Below the pieces are notes generated by a model. The model was not told the origin of the DNA and searched no databases. It worked only from the letters and a program-made list of their open reading frames with translations. A stretch of DNA of 64,000 nt from Adiantum capillus-veneris (Eukaryota; Streptophyta; Polypodiopsida; Polypodiales; Pteridaceae): assembly GCA_014529385.2 (NCBI GenBank), contig CM043963.1:129501-193500 (forward strand). Direction: 5' to 3'. Positions 45,239 to 55,929 of this stretch are shown in pieces. A program made the translations under genes and the position numbers. The stretch's first letter is position 1. Each line of letters starts with the position of its first letter.

Positions 45239-46105
45239 AGCAAAAGCAACACGAAAGGCGGATGCAAAAACAACAGCTAAGTTCCTCTTTGAGAACATTA
45301 TCACACGTTTTGGATGCCCCTTTGAAATTGTGAGTGACAATGGAACTCATTTTATAAATGAAGTAATAAAAGAACTCACATCAAACTTCATGATATCTCA
45401 CCACAAGTCTACACCCTATTATCCCCAAGAAAATGGCCAAGTTGAGAGTACCAACAAAACTCTCATCTCCATTTTGACAAAGACAGTTGAGGCTCATCGC
45501 ATTGATTGAGACCTAAATCTTACATCAACTTTATGGGCTTATCGTACTGCGTATAAAGTTGCTATTAATTGCACACTATTTAAGATGGTATATGGCCAAG
45601 AATCAGTTATGCCATGGGAGTTTGTCATTCCTAGTCTTCGAGTAGCTTCTCAAGAAGGTTGGGATGGTAACCCCTTAGTGGAGTGATTATATATCCTGGA
45701 AAGGCTAGATGAAGAGAGGCAATTAGCTGTGCAAAATGCTCTAGTGGAGAAGGATAGGAGAAAGAAGTGGTTTGATAGCCATTTAAAGGATAAATACATC
45801 AAGGTTGGTGATAAAGTTCTTATGTACGGGATACGTAATGAAAAGAAGAAATTGAAATACGCTAGTAAGGGACCATATCGAGTGTGTGAAATTACCCCGC
45901 AAGGTACCATTCGTGTGGAGACTCTAGATGGAGTTGAAACCATTGGATTCCTTAATGGGAGTAAATTCAAAAGATATTATGATCCTCTAAGCCAGGAAGA
46001 GTTGCAAGCTATCCATCAAAAGAAGGCTGCCAAGGAACAAGAAGAGCTTAGAAAAATCCAAGCAAGAGTTGAGGCTCGAGAACGACAACAACGTCTTAGA
46101 TGCCA
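45239..46105 (+). pseudogene. Integrase C-terminal two-thirds, fused to the truncated RT by deletion
   Basis: Starts at EAKATRKADAKTTAKFLFENI, immediately downstream of where the first catalytic Asp (the vDyfTkW-type strand) should be. That Asp and the HHCC zinc domain are missing. IVSDNGTHF (second catalytic Asp, about 45336) and YYPQENGQVESTNKTL (catalytic Glu, about 45444) are kept. TGA stops lie at 45507 and near 45684. The C-terminal part, GDKVLMYGIRNEKKK...GPYRVCEI, is the GPY/F-type module. Integrase inserts element cDNA into host DNA; this copy could not do so. Confidence 0.8.
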
Positions 46106-46550
46106 ACGAGAGGCTAATCTGGGAATCACGCAAGCATTTTTCGAGGACACAGATGACGACTCATTAGAATCTAAGCCACCGCTACGATACCCAATTGAGC
46201 TAAATAGCCCCTATGGGAAAGTACTATACAATGCCTTATTAGATACAGGAGCTAAACACAATTTGTTATCCTATGGAGTTTGGTATCAATTAGGGAAACC
46301 TACCCTGTCCCCGAGTACGATGCAAGTCAAGGGAATTAATAAAAAGAAAACTGCTATTCTTGGAGTCCTTCAGACCCCTGTTGTCTATGACAATGGAAGC
46401 ATAGTGCAGAGGTTTCTAGTCATGCCCGCGGGAGCTATGGGAGGCAACGTAAACCTGGGACGCACGTGGATGTTGGCAACCAAATGCACTATTGATTGGG
46501 ATATTGGTAGTGTCACGACGCGACCACCGACTCTTACCCCTATCATTTAA
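46106..46550 (+). CDS. Second retropepsin-like domain, C-terminal to integrase
   Basis: Continues in frame from the integrase GPY/F module (the frame opens after the TGA near 45684). It has a charged coiled-coil-like linker (EELQAIHQKKAAKEQEELRK), then a domain with an intact catalytic loop: YNALLDTGAKHNLLSYGVWY (D-T-G at 46242-46250), QVKGINKKKTAILGV, VVYDNGSIVQRFLVM and NLGRTWMLATKCTIDWDIG. This resembles the retropepsin order of a DTG loop, a flap-like strand and a closing hydrophobic-Gly motif, and is distinct from the usual protease at 43.2 kb. Ends at the TAA at 46548-46550. It may process the tail proteins or be a non-catalytic binding fold. Confidence 0.7.
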
Positions 46551-46565
46551 GCAAAGTCACCTACG

Positions 46566-47375
46566 TTGCAAACTCTAGCAAAGTTGAAGGATAGCCAACA
46601 TTCACAAGCCAAGGTGGTTAACTCGTCTTTGCCGGCTACCCATGAACCTAGCACTTCAACACTTGTAGTTGCAGCAAGCAGTAATATTGCAAGTACTCAA
46701 CCTGCACGACCTAAGAGTACATATCAATGGGTCCCCAAGGCCTTACTTCCAACTACCTCAACCCTCCCATCCATTTCAAGAAAAAATTTCCCTGGATAAC
46801 CAAGACCGCGCTCTAGGAGACTCAAGACCAAATCACGATGGATTCCAAAACGACTATTAGAAGCCCAAGGCTACTATGATGGAAATGAGCAAATTTAGGT
46901 ACCTAAACGTAAAATGTGTCCTTCCCTATCGCCAACAAACCCATATGAGTCAAACAGTGTAACGCTAAAGCCAATGGCAGACCGTGGGAAGGGAAAGATC
47001 ACAGAATGCTACACACCTTGTCCAGAGCTAGTTTGGGCTCCAAGGCAAAACCAATTTATTCCACCTAGCTCAGGAAGGGGGGAGTTCCATGAAGCTTCTA
47101 GCTTCTCATGTAATACATCCATAGAGGTAAAAGCTTCTACACAGCCTCCACCTACAATAGTGGACCTCCATGAAGCTACAAAGGAATCCACACCTTCCAG
47201 TGTTCAAGAATCACCTAATGAACCACTTCAAGTTCGATCCTGGGAGAGTACCTTACCACCCTTGCAACTCGACGAGGCACCTAAGGTAATAGAAAACTAC
47301 TGGAAAAAATCTTCACCTATAACAACTTGGAACAACTGGTTTCAAAGGGTGACGACATCATTTCAAACGATATGA
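46566..47375 (+). pseudogene. W-[VI]-P-K tail region of the 12.6-kb element
   Basis: Broken pieces hold the same repeat grammar as 27.9-29.6 kb. TYQWVPKALL lies near 46715. In another frame after a stop, a unit of the form WIPK.LLEAQGYYDGN (about 46837-46895) is followed by a TAG where Trp would sit. VPKRKMCPSLSP follows, then a Pro/Ser/Thr-rich segment, 46914-47375 (KGKITECYTPCPELVWAP, PPSSGRGEFHEASS, STQPPPTIVDLHEA, VRSWESTLPPL). A close relative is encoded on the minus strand at 57674-58057. Function unknown. Confidence 0.65.
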
Positions 47376-47382
47376 TCTACCC

Positions 47383-47585
47383 AAGGAAGGGGGGAGTGTT
47401 TGTGGACATCCATTATTCACTTGCTTCCCTCTCAACCTTTCTCCCTGACCTCTTAATCTCCAATCTTAGGGAATGTATATATAAAGCCTTATACTCACAA
47501 AAACAAGATAAAAAAGTAAAAGAGCAAGAGCCATAACACAAATCATAAAAACAAATTATGCACAAGAACACGACCCTAAGAATAT
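47383..47585 (+). other. Internal polypurine tract with LTR-like, TATA-bearing sequence
   Basis: AAGGAAGGGGGGAG (47383-47396) is followed by TGTTTGTGGACATCC, then a TATATATAAAG box at about 47475 and an A-rich leader. The same layout, reversed, is at 57420-57563. The polypurine/TGTTTG start also resembles 31061-31083. It sits about 2 kb before the element's real polypurine tract. Confidence 0.6.
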
Positions 47586-48044
47586 TTGCACTCTAACCAT
47601 CATCTATTTGCGTGTACAGATATCGCTAGTACGCTAGAATCATCCACTCCTGCCTTGGGTGAGAGGTACCCTCATTACTTTTCCCAAATATTTCACATGG
47701 TCTTTCCAGTGCTCGCATGTGAATGGGATTTGATAGGTACGCTAGCATGTGAGAGGAATTTTGAGGAGTTAGAATGGCTGATACGTCTCTTGACCACGTC
47801 TGATCCATACTTAGTAGAGAGCGTTTCTCCCATTGCACAAGCCTACCCTTTTGACCAAGATGACTATAGGCGTCTAGTGACCTTCTTAGTAAACATGGGC
47901 ACCTATGATGAAGAAGAAAATTTACAGGACTACACGGATGGCACATATGGTCTCATGGATGATGACTTTGTTTATCTTGACGATGAGGATAGGGGTCTAG
48001 CCTTGGGGTTTCCCCCCAACCTCTACAATACCCTATTCCCTTGA
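47586..48044 (+). CDS. Unknown acidic ORF in the 3' region of the element
   Basis: 152 residues from the ATG at 47586 to the stop at 48042. No domain is recognised. The C-terminal half is acidic (FDQDDYRRL, YDEEENLQDYTDG, MDDDFVYLDDEDRG) and the centre is hydrophobic (FHMVFPVLACEWDLIGTLACE). It lies between the internal LTR-like stretch and the true 3' LTR, where some plant Ty3/gypsy elements carry an extra ORF. The related reverse element (57.0-57.5 kb) has only about 200 bases at the equivalent place, so the ORF is not shared. Being intact in an otherwise broken element is notable but could be chance. Confidence 0.5.
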   Translation: MHSNHHLFACTDIASTLESSTPALGERYPHYFSQIFHMVFPVLACEWDLIGTLACERNFEELEWLIRLLTTSDPYLVESVSPIAQAYPFDQDDYRRLVTFLVNMGTYDEEENLQDYTDGTYGLMDDDFVYLDDEDRGLALGFPPNLYNTLFP

Positions 48045-49405
48045 CTCTCTAAGGGGAGTGCAAATAATGAGGTTAGGGTTCCTTATGTTTTTTGTTGTGT
48101 TCAATAAGTGTTGGTACCTTTTCCCACTAATGTGCCTCCTAGAGGTATTCCTTTTGTTTCCTAGTGTGTACAGGAGTGTGTTGCTATTGATAGGATTTGG
48201 ACCTTCATGGAATCTTTATCTCGACTCACTCTTCAAATCAAGCGCGACCATCGACACAAACAAGTGTTTCTTGTCCATTAGCATTGCCCCTTATCTTTTT
48301 TGCATCTATGATTGTCTACTTTAATTGTGATTGGTAGCCTAATATTCACCGCATTTGCTTAGTATCAAACATTTAATTCAATGTAATTTTTTGTCATAAT
48401 CACTTGTCTAGGTTTAAAAATCAAGCAGTCCGACTAAGCTAGTTTGACCAAGTTAGGTGTTAGAGATCTTCTCTTAATACCATGGGGAATGCCTTCCTAA
48501 TAATCAATGGTTACTTAGGTTCTTAATCCGATTTAGGCAGCATTGTGTGAAATGTACTAGGTCTTTCTAGTGGGCTTGACCCTATTGACCTTTAGCTTAA
48601 GTATTATAAAGGGAGTTAACTAGTGTGATGAGCCTAGGGAGGTGTATCAGTGTTATATGACCCCCCAAAGTTACAAAATTAAAATTCTGAAAATGAACAA
48701 ACAAAAAATCAAAGTGCCACACTGTAAAATCTTAAGCTGGAAGAGAAATCTCAGCTTGATTTGGTACTTCACTCACATGTATTGCCTATGGTACGAGAGC
48801 CCTAGAGGTTCCCAGTGTGGGCGCTTTTCCTTGAAAAGCAAAAAACCCAAGGCATACAAAATAAGCACACACATCAAATTGAATCACTGTGAAAAGACTT
48901 TGGGAGGTCAAAGAAAAGGTAATCAGTCAGGCGATGATTTCATAAGAAATTCCTTTTATCGTAGCTTAACTACAAGGTCCTCTAAGTATAGCCTCTAGTC
49001 ATCCCTCGAACATGAAATACTTGGCTCTCACGATTAAACAACTTAATTAACCAGAGAAAATTAAGAAGCTTACCCATGGTATTAATATTCGATCTCTAGT
49101 GCTTGTCGACCGTCAAATTAGCGACCCCAGACTTGTTGAATTTTTTACCTTTACATTTGTTTATGCATTTGATTACATTGCAATTTAATGTTCATTGCTG
49201 ACAAATTGTTTGAAATTCTTTTACCAATCTATTTGTCTACCTAAAACTGCATATGCTTTTTAATCACTTACGAGAATGCAATTACTGTGCCAATGTTGTT
49301 TGATTTTGCAGTGACTGAAGAAGGCTAAGGACATTCATCTCAAATGCTCTTCCACCTCGATGAACGAGCTTCAACTCAATAGCTTCCAAGGACGGAATCT
49401 ACATC
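48045..49405 (+). other. 3' untranslated region of the 12.6-kb element
   Basis: No supported gene. The stretch 48060-49400 is matched in reverse at 55940-57240, including blocks such as TTTGGGAGGTCAAAGAAAAG, GTATTTCATG and the CAGTGACTGAAGAAGG region, so it belongs to the element family and is conserved as sequence rather than protein. Confidence 0.7.
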
Positions 49406-49418
49406 AGGAAGGGAGGCA
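49406..49418 (+). other. Polypurine tract
   Basis: AGGAAGGGAGGCA directly precedes the 3' LTR start. Its reverse complement follows the reverse LTR at 55930. It primes plus-strand synthesis in this element class. Confidence 0.75.
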
Positions 49419-49733
49419 TGTTAACCCTCACGGCTCACGGACACCCCATCACCTACGACGGACGTGTATTATGTATTTGTTAGAGTCAGGTACCGGGCTT
49501 GTCGGACCAATAGGAAAAGGGTAAAAGTGATCGCGAATGAGAGGCGCACTCTAACTTTGACATTCAAGGGATTAGTTGGCTAAGCATGGGAGCCCAAGTG
49601 TAAATGGGGTGAGCTCATATAAAAGCCAACTAAACCTAAAATTCACTTATTCTCTCATTTGTGCAATAGAAGAGTGCTCTTGCTCCATCTCCATCTCCAT
49701 CTTCTTCTTCTTCACCTCCTTGTGTGTGTGTAT

Positions 49734-49771
<38 letters not shown>

Positions 49772-50003
49772 TCGAGCATTGGGGAGGCACGACGGCGGTG
49801 AAGCAGTTGAGCGTGACGTAGCGGCGTCTCTTTCTTCTTCGCGGTGAGAAATCCTCCACGGCAGGAGCATAGAGGGGTGAGTGACACACCATTGCCCTCT
49901 TTTGAGCTTACTAGTTAAGCTAGTTGTGTGCTTGGAGCCGTCTATGGCTCGCACACAGTGTTAGGCAAGGCCCTTGCTTCAACAGTGCGGAAAGGAGCGC
50001 ACA
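49419..50003 (+). repeat. 3' LTR, 585 bp
   Basis: TGTTAACCCTCACGGC to GCGCACA. It is followed by GATGG, the same five bases that precede the 5' LTR. Scattered substitutions against the 5' LTR (for example near 49492 and 49530) show that the insertion is not brand new. Confidence 0.93.
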
Positions 50004-51640
50004 GATGGTCTATTAAAGAGCAATGTGCAATAAGTGCTTCCATACTTACCTCAGCAGGGGACCAAGAGGAGAGATGGTTATATCTCAATAAGGGTCCAAA
50101 AGAAGGTAGTCTATCAAAGAGAAATGTGCATCTAATGGATCTTAAAATACCTTAGGGTTAGCTTCATTAAAGACCTCCAATGGTTAGTGGTAAAAGTCTT
50201 TTGACCTTAGGCAAGCTAGAGCTAAGCTTGAGGTGGGAAGGCGACCTAAGCTTGAGGTGCTTGTCATGCTTGATGACTAAGGTGCTTGAGGTGCTTGTCA
50301 TGCGTGATGACTAAGGTACTTGAGGTTCTTGTCATACTTAATGGGGGGTAAGGTGCTTGAGTAAAAAAGAGACCTTGCACACTGAATGAGAAAGGTGCTT
50401 GAGAAGCTTCCCATAAATGGGGGGTAAGTGCTTGAGTCAAAAAGAGACCCTACAAACTTAATAAGGAAGGTGCTTGAGAAGCTTCCCAGACATGGGGGTT
50501 AAGGTGCTTTAGTAAAAAAGAGACCCTACAAACTTAATGAGGAAGGTGCTTGAGAAGCTTCCTATGCATGAAACTACCAAAGTTAGGGGAATCTTTGACT
50601 TAACTTTTCACTCACCCAAAGGGCACCCCTTTTTCAAAGGGCACATGGGACACATGTCAGACTCTCCCTATGCTTAACCGTGCATGGTGTGCTTAAATGC
50701 TATTGGTTGGGCTAAAGAGGGGTCCAATGAGCTTCTAGTTCCATCCAAAAAATAACTAGATACTTTGAAGCTCTCTCTCTCTCTAAGGGGTAAGGAGGAC
50801 ACTTATCCGAAGACTACCCATGTACTTGAATGCATGCTGCATGTGATTGGCTAGGGGGGGCAGGGGTCCAATGAGCTTGAAACATGTGTAGAAGATACAA
50901 CTCACCCTAAGCAAGCAAGAGGGGTGCTGGGGGGATATACACCACATACACACCCATTTTGTGGATTCATTCTCACTTGATGAAAGTTGAGGAACTCCAC
51001 CTCCTTCTCTAAGCTTGTGAGAAGTGAGAGCCTACACCAACACTCTTGGCTATGGAATGCAAATCCAACCAAGAGACATGCTTCAATGCTTAAGGTTGCC
51101 ATCTTCTCCATCTTCATTACTATGGTATTATGTATGCTAGCAAGAAGAGTGATGATCAGTGAGGAAGTATTTCTTTCTCCTATGGAATGTTTCTTCTTTC
51201 TCTTCCCTATCCTTATTCCCCGCTAGCTCTCTCCACCTTCGAAGGTGTTTGAGGCCTTGGGACTGAGGCTTGGGATAGTTAATGCTTTGTACAAATTTTA
51301 TGTTATGTTTGTGATGCATGAAGCTTTCCATATTCATTGCATCACCTAGGTCACAAGGAACACAAAGATTGTATTGTACCAAGTCTCTTTTGATGGGAGA
51401 AACTATAATACAAATGCCTATTGGAGGGGGGACCGGCTCCGTATGAATCCGGTCCTCAGCTATTATCATGTTCTCTAAACTCTCTCTCTTGCAAAAGTAT
51501 TATTCATGCCAAGTTAATGAAGTACCATATTTATGTTGATACCATCAATTAAGTTCACCCGCTATGATCACAGAGTAATCGCACAAAAGTGCTTCACCTA
51601 ATTTCCTAATTCTGCTACTCTCAAAGTTCATAGGCCATTT
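50004..51640 (+). mobile_element. LTR of the older element, right piece, and leader
   Basis: 50004 onward continues the text cut at 37357. To about 50550 it matches 33548-34071, including the AGGTGCTTGAG tandem units. Beyond 50560 there is no second copy in the window. That part holds promoter/leader-like text with a short CT run (50770) and no recognised gene. The right LTR end could not be placed. Confidence 0.65.
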
Positions 51641-51650
51641 CCATTACACC

Positions 51651-54600
51651 TTGTATGGGGATTGCGGATCTGAATCTTCAGGAATGTCGAACTTGAAAAC
51701 ATTACCCTCTTTCTTGGGAGATAACGAAGATGAATCCATAGTGTGTAAGACCACTGAAGTAAAAAGAGCTGAACAGACCCTAGAAGTAGACAACATTCAT
51801 TCAATCATATCTACACCCATCCAATGTACTCTTACTTTGGGAAAACTGTTAAAACTCAGACCATATTTATGGAATTATCTACAGAAAACCCTACAGAAGG
51901 TTGGGATAATGGGGCTAATCTAAAATTTTTTGGAAAATTTGAAAAACAAAATGGACACAAAGAGATTCAATCTATTCCAATGAACAAAGTTGGATAATAT
52001 TACAAAGGGGAAGAAGGAAACACAACCCTTTCAGTGAAATATAATGACATTGAAACCATGGCAATACTAGATAGTGGAGCAGGCATAGCCATAGCCATGA
52101 AAGCAGTATGGGAATCCTGGGGGCAACCAGCCATTAGACAAACTCGAATGAAATTGCAATTGGCAGACGGACATATTGAAAGACCCTTAGGGCTGCTTGA
52201 AAAAGTGATAGTCAATTCCTGTGGAATTGAATATCAACACACTTTTGCCATAGTAGACTTTGGGAAAAAAGTCAATTACAAAATCATATTGGGAAGACCT
52301 TTCATGCGACAGGTACATCTTATCCAAGATTGGGAAAACAATTATCTGTACTTGAAACAAGTGGGATCTATAACAAGGGTTAATCTAAAAGATCCTACTT
52401 TTAGAGATGTCATGAAAATGCCCATACAAGAGTTTGACTCGGTCTCTTCGCCTAAAACTAAGCTTCCCTCTTGGTTAAACAAAGACACTCCTATTTGGAT
52501 GTGTGGACTTAAAACGAGAAGAATGTATCTTAGAAAGGGATTGCACAGACGAAGCCTATGTACCTGAACCCTTTTCGGAATATTTTTTTGCGCCATTTGA
52601 GTGGACTCAAATTTTAGCGACAATGGATGTATGTGTGAATACGTCTAAGCCTACTCAATTTTTCAATAAGGACGTCTATGATATAATTCCCATCCAAATG
52701 ATTTCAACCCTCAACATTGAAGATGAAAGTGAGGAACCCAAGGACTTGATGAAAGCTCAACAAGTCTTTTCAAACCTCTACTACGATGCAACAGATGAGT
52801 TAGATGAACACTCAACTACCTCAAAAGATTCGGGGTCAGAAAAAGAACATGTGAGAGCTAAGATACTCTTGAAAGGAGGGGAGGAATTTTTTTTTACTTT
52901 CCTAACCAGAAATCAAGAGGACAAAAATGGTATAGACAAAAAAGAGACACCAAAAATGTGAAAACAAGACCTATGCCATCAGTCTCCAGTAGAACACAAT
53001 TCCTGATGCAGATAGATGCACATGATTGTGTCAAGGACAAAATCACTTGCAGATATCCTTCAAATGAAAATCCAGAAATGTTAAAAACATCGAGAAAAAC
53101 AAGGAGGGATACTCAAGCAAAATAAAAAAAACAGGACAAGGAGCCAATCATGACACGAGTTGAGGGAAAAAAGGAGATATATACGATTGAAATGGAAACC
53201 ACAAAAGAATCATTTTTGAACAACTTCTTAGAGAACTACGAAAACAAGGTGAGTCCTACGAAGGGCCCGATAACGCAAAAAAGATAGACTTGGTTGAACC
53301 AGGGGAAGAACTTAGGCGTGCCTACATTGCAAATGACCTAACAAAGGAAGAAGAAGAGCTTTTGCTAAGCTTGCTAAAAGAATACCGATATTTCTTCACT
53401 TGGTCTTACAAAGATCTCAAGGGTGTTGATTCAAAAATTTGTCAACATACCATACCCATGAGAGATGATGCAAAACCAAGTAGACAAAGGCCATACACAT
53501 ATAATGAAACATTTTCCAGGAAAATCAAAGAAGAGATTGAGAAACTAAAGGAAGTAGAATTCATTTACAAAATTGAACACACAGACTGGGTGTCTCCAAT
53601 TGTGGTAGTACCCAAGAAGAATGAAAAATTATGAGTGTGTGTCAATCTCAAAGAAGTGAATGCAGCTACCATTAGAGACAACTTTTCTCTTTCAATCACT
53701 AAGCATGTTTTAAAACGAATTGCAAGAAAAGAAGCTTACAGTTTCTTAGATGGCTTTTCGGGATACAATCAACTTTTGGTTGACCCAAAAGATCAGCATA
53801 AAACTGCTTTTGCAACGGAATGGGGTATTTTTTCCTATTGGGTTAACTAATGCTCCTGCCACCTTTCAAAGATTGATGAGCCATGCTTTTATAGAATATC
53901 TGAGGAAATTCTTGGAAGTATATATGGATGATCTATGCGTATATTCATCAATCCAGGCTGATCATTATGAACACCTCAAAAAGGTGTTCAAAAAATGTAG
54001 ACTTTATAGGATTTGCCTAAATTCTGAAAAGTGCACATTCATGGGTAGACAAGGAAAAATTCTTGGACATATAGTGTCTAAAAATGTCATAGCTACTGAT
54101 ATTGAAAAAATTCATGTCATTGTTGATTTGCCTAGACCAACAACAGTCAAGGGGGTTCAAGCCTTCATGGGGCATTGTGGATATTACAGACGGTTCATTT
54201 ACATGTACGCTATAATTGCAAAACCCATGTAAAGCTTGATTACACACTTTGAATGGACCGAGCCATGTGAAGAATCCTTCATGAAGCTTAAGCAAGATCT
54301 CACCTCAGCTCCAATATTAAAAGCACCAGATTGGAATAAGATATTCCACATACATGTAGATGCTTCCAATTTTTCTATCGGTTGTATACTAGCTCAACCA
54401 GGAGATGGGAAAATTGAATTTCCTATTTCTTATGCTAGCTGACAATTGAACATGGCAAAAAAGAATTACACTACCACAGAAAGGGAAGGATTAGGAATGA
54501 TCTATGGTGTTAAAAAGTATAGACATTACCTATTAGTCAACAAGTTTGTGTTATTTGTAGAACACCAAGCTTTGTTGTATTTGGTCAACAAGCCATGCAG

Positions 54601-55305
54601 CACAGGAAGAATAGTGAGATGGTTCATCATTCTTTTGAATTTGATTTCAGTGTGGTTGTAAAAAAGGGCACTACACATCAAAGAACAGATCATTTGTCAA
54701 GGATTGTTTTAGGAGAATCACCTAAAGGGGTAGACGATGATCTACTAGATGCCTATTTGTTCTCCATGGAAATGATACCTCGATGGTCGGAAAACATGGT
54801 ATCATTGATGACATAGCTTAAGTGGATTCACAAATACCACTTCCTATTACAATCGGATTAATCGAGCAATCGGTTATGTATCAATTACTAGATGGTAGGC
54901 TATACAAAAGAAATCAAGAAGGAATATTGCTCTTATGTATTAATCCTGAAGAGAAAAACCAGTCCCTAAGTCAAGCACATATTACCACAGTAGGACTTCA
55001 CTTTGTGGAAGACCCAACTATTCGATAAATTTTGAGACTTGGAGTATTTTGGCCAACTATGAGGAGTGATGTTCGATCTTTTGTAAAGGATTGTCCTCAA
55101 TGTAGAAAACAAACACACATACCTCATGTAACATTGTTTCAAATGTCACCTCTTCCTAAGTGGAGTAACTATTTAGTCACTTACTTATCAAGCCGAACAT
55201 TTCTTGAGGATATGAGTAAACGTTGTCAATGAGCAATTGAAATTGAAGCAAGATACTAGTCTCTTGCTGGGAACCAATTGTATCGGAGAGGTAAAGATCA
55301 ATATT
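51651..55305 (+). pseudogene. Decayed Ty3/gypsy pol, third element
   Basis: Order: retropepsin (52034-52567) with AILDSGAGIAI and KIILGRPFMRQVHLIQDW; an acidic linker (52503-52961, shifted frame); then reverse transcriptase from 53290 with IPMRDDAKPSRQRPY, SPIVVVPKKNEKL, a stop at 53632, SFLDGFSGYNQL, a frameshift near 53830, LTNAPATFQRLM and VYMDDLCVYSS (about 53921-53953, an intact YMDD). RNase H follows from 54236 (FHIHVDASNFSIGCILAQPG, TTTEREGLGMIYGVKKYRHYL) and the integrase zinc region (LGVFWPTMRSDVRSFVKDCPQCRKQTH, 55035-55115). Stops at 54230, 54440 and 55026 and several shifts break it. The integrase core is missing because a reverse-oriented LTR begins at about 55306. Unlike the 12.6-kb element, it keeps RNase H. 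Confidence 0.85.
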
Positions 55306-55542
55306 TGTGTGCACGTATATCGCACGTGTCAATGCAAGGAACTTGACGATACACTGTGTGCGAGCCACAAATGGCTCCAAGCATACAACAAGCCTAAACT
55401 AGTAAGCTGAAAGATGGCGATGGTGTGTCGCTCACCACTCTATGCTTGTTGTCATGGAGGATTCCTCGCCGTGAAGAAGAAGGAGCCGTTGTTGCGCCGC
55501 GCTCAACCGCTTCACCACTGTCGTGCCGTCGTCGCAATGCTC

Positions 55543-55616
<74 letters not shown>

Positions 55617-55929
55617 GCATACACACACACACACACAAGGAGATGAAGAAGAAGAAGATGGAGATGGAGCAAGAGCACTCTTCAATTGCACAAATGAGAG
55701 AATGAGTGAATTTTAGGTCTACTTGAATTATATATAAGCTCGCCCCATTCACACTTGGGCGCCCATGCTAAGCCAACTAATCCCTTGAATGTTCCAGTTA
55801 GAGTGCGCCTCTCATCGGCCGATCACTCTTACCCTTTTCCCATTGGACCGACAAGCCCGGTACCTGACTCTACCAAATAAATAATACGACATCCGTTGTA
55901 GGTGATAGGAATGTGTGTGAGGGTTAACA
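55306..55929 (-). repeat. LTR of the 12.6-kb element family, reverse orientation
   Basis: The reverse complement of the TGTTAACCCTCACGGC...GCGCACA LTR, with its start at 55929 and its end near 55306. It includes a long (CT)n tract at about 55545-55613 and CA-rich text. More diverged than the two LTRs of the 12.6-kb element. The sequence beyond 55930 begins with a reversed polypurine tract, so this is the 3' LTR of a minus-strand copy. Confidence 0.88.

Larger units (their letters stand above)
37358..50003 (+). mobile_element. Full-length 12.6-kb Ty3/gypsy retrotransposon, nested
   Basis: It is bounded by directly repeated LTRs that begin TGTTAACCCTCACGGC and end GGAGCGCACA. A 5-bp duplication GATGG lies at 37353-37357 and again at 50004-50008, which shows insertion by retrotransposition. 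Internal order: primer site, gag, zinc knuckles, protease, reverse transcriptase, partial integrase, an extra retropepsin-like domain, a W-[VI]-P-K tail, an internal polypurine/LTR-like stretch, an unknown ORF, and the polypurine tract. Coding parts carry stops, frameshifts and a large deletion, so the copy is not autonomous. The gag-protease-RT-integrase order is that of Ty3/gypsy. The tRNA-Asp primer site recalls Tat/Athila-like lineages, but I do not assign a clade. Confidence 0.93.
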
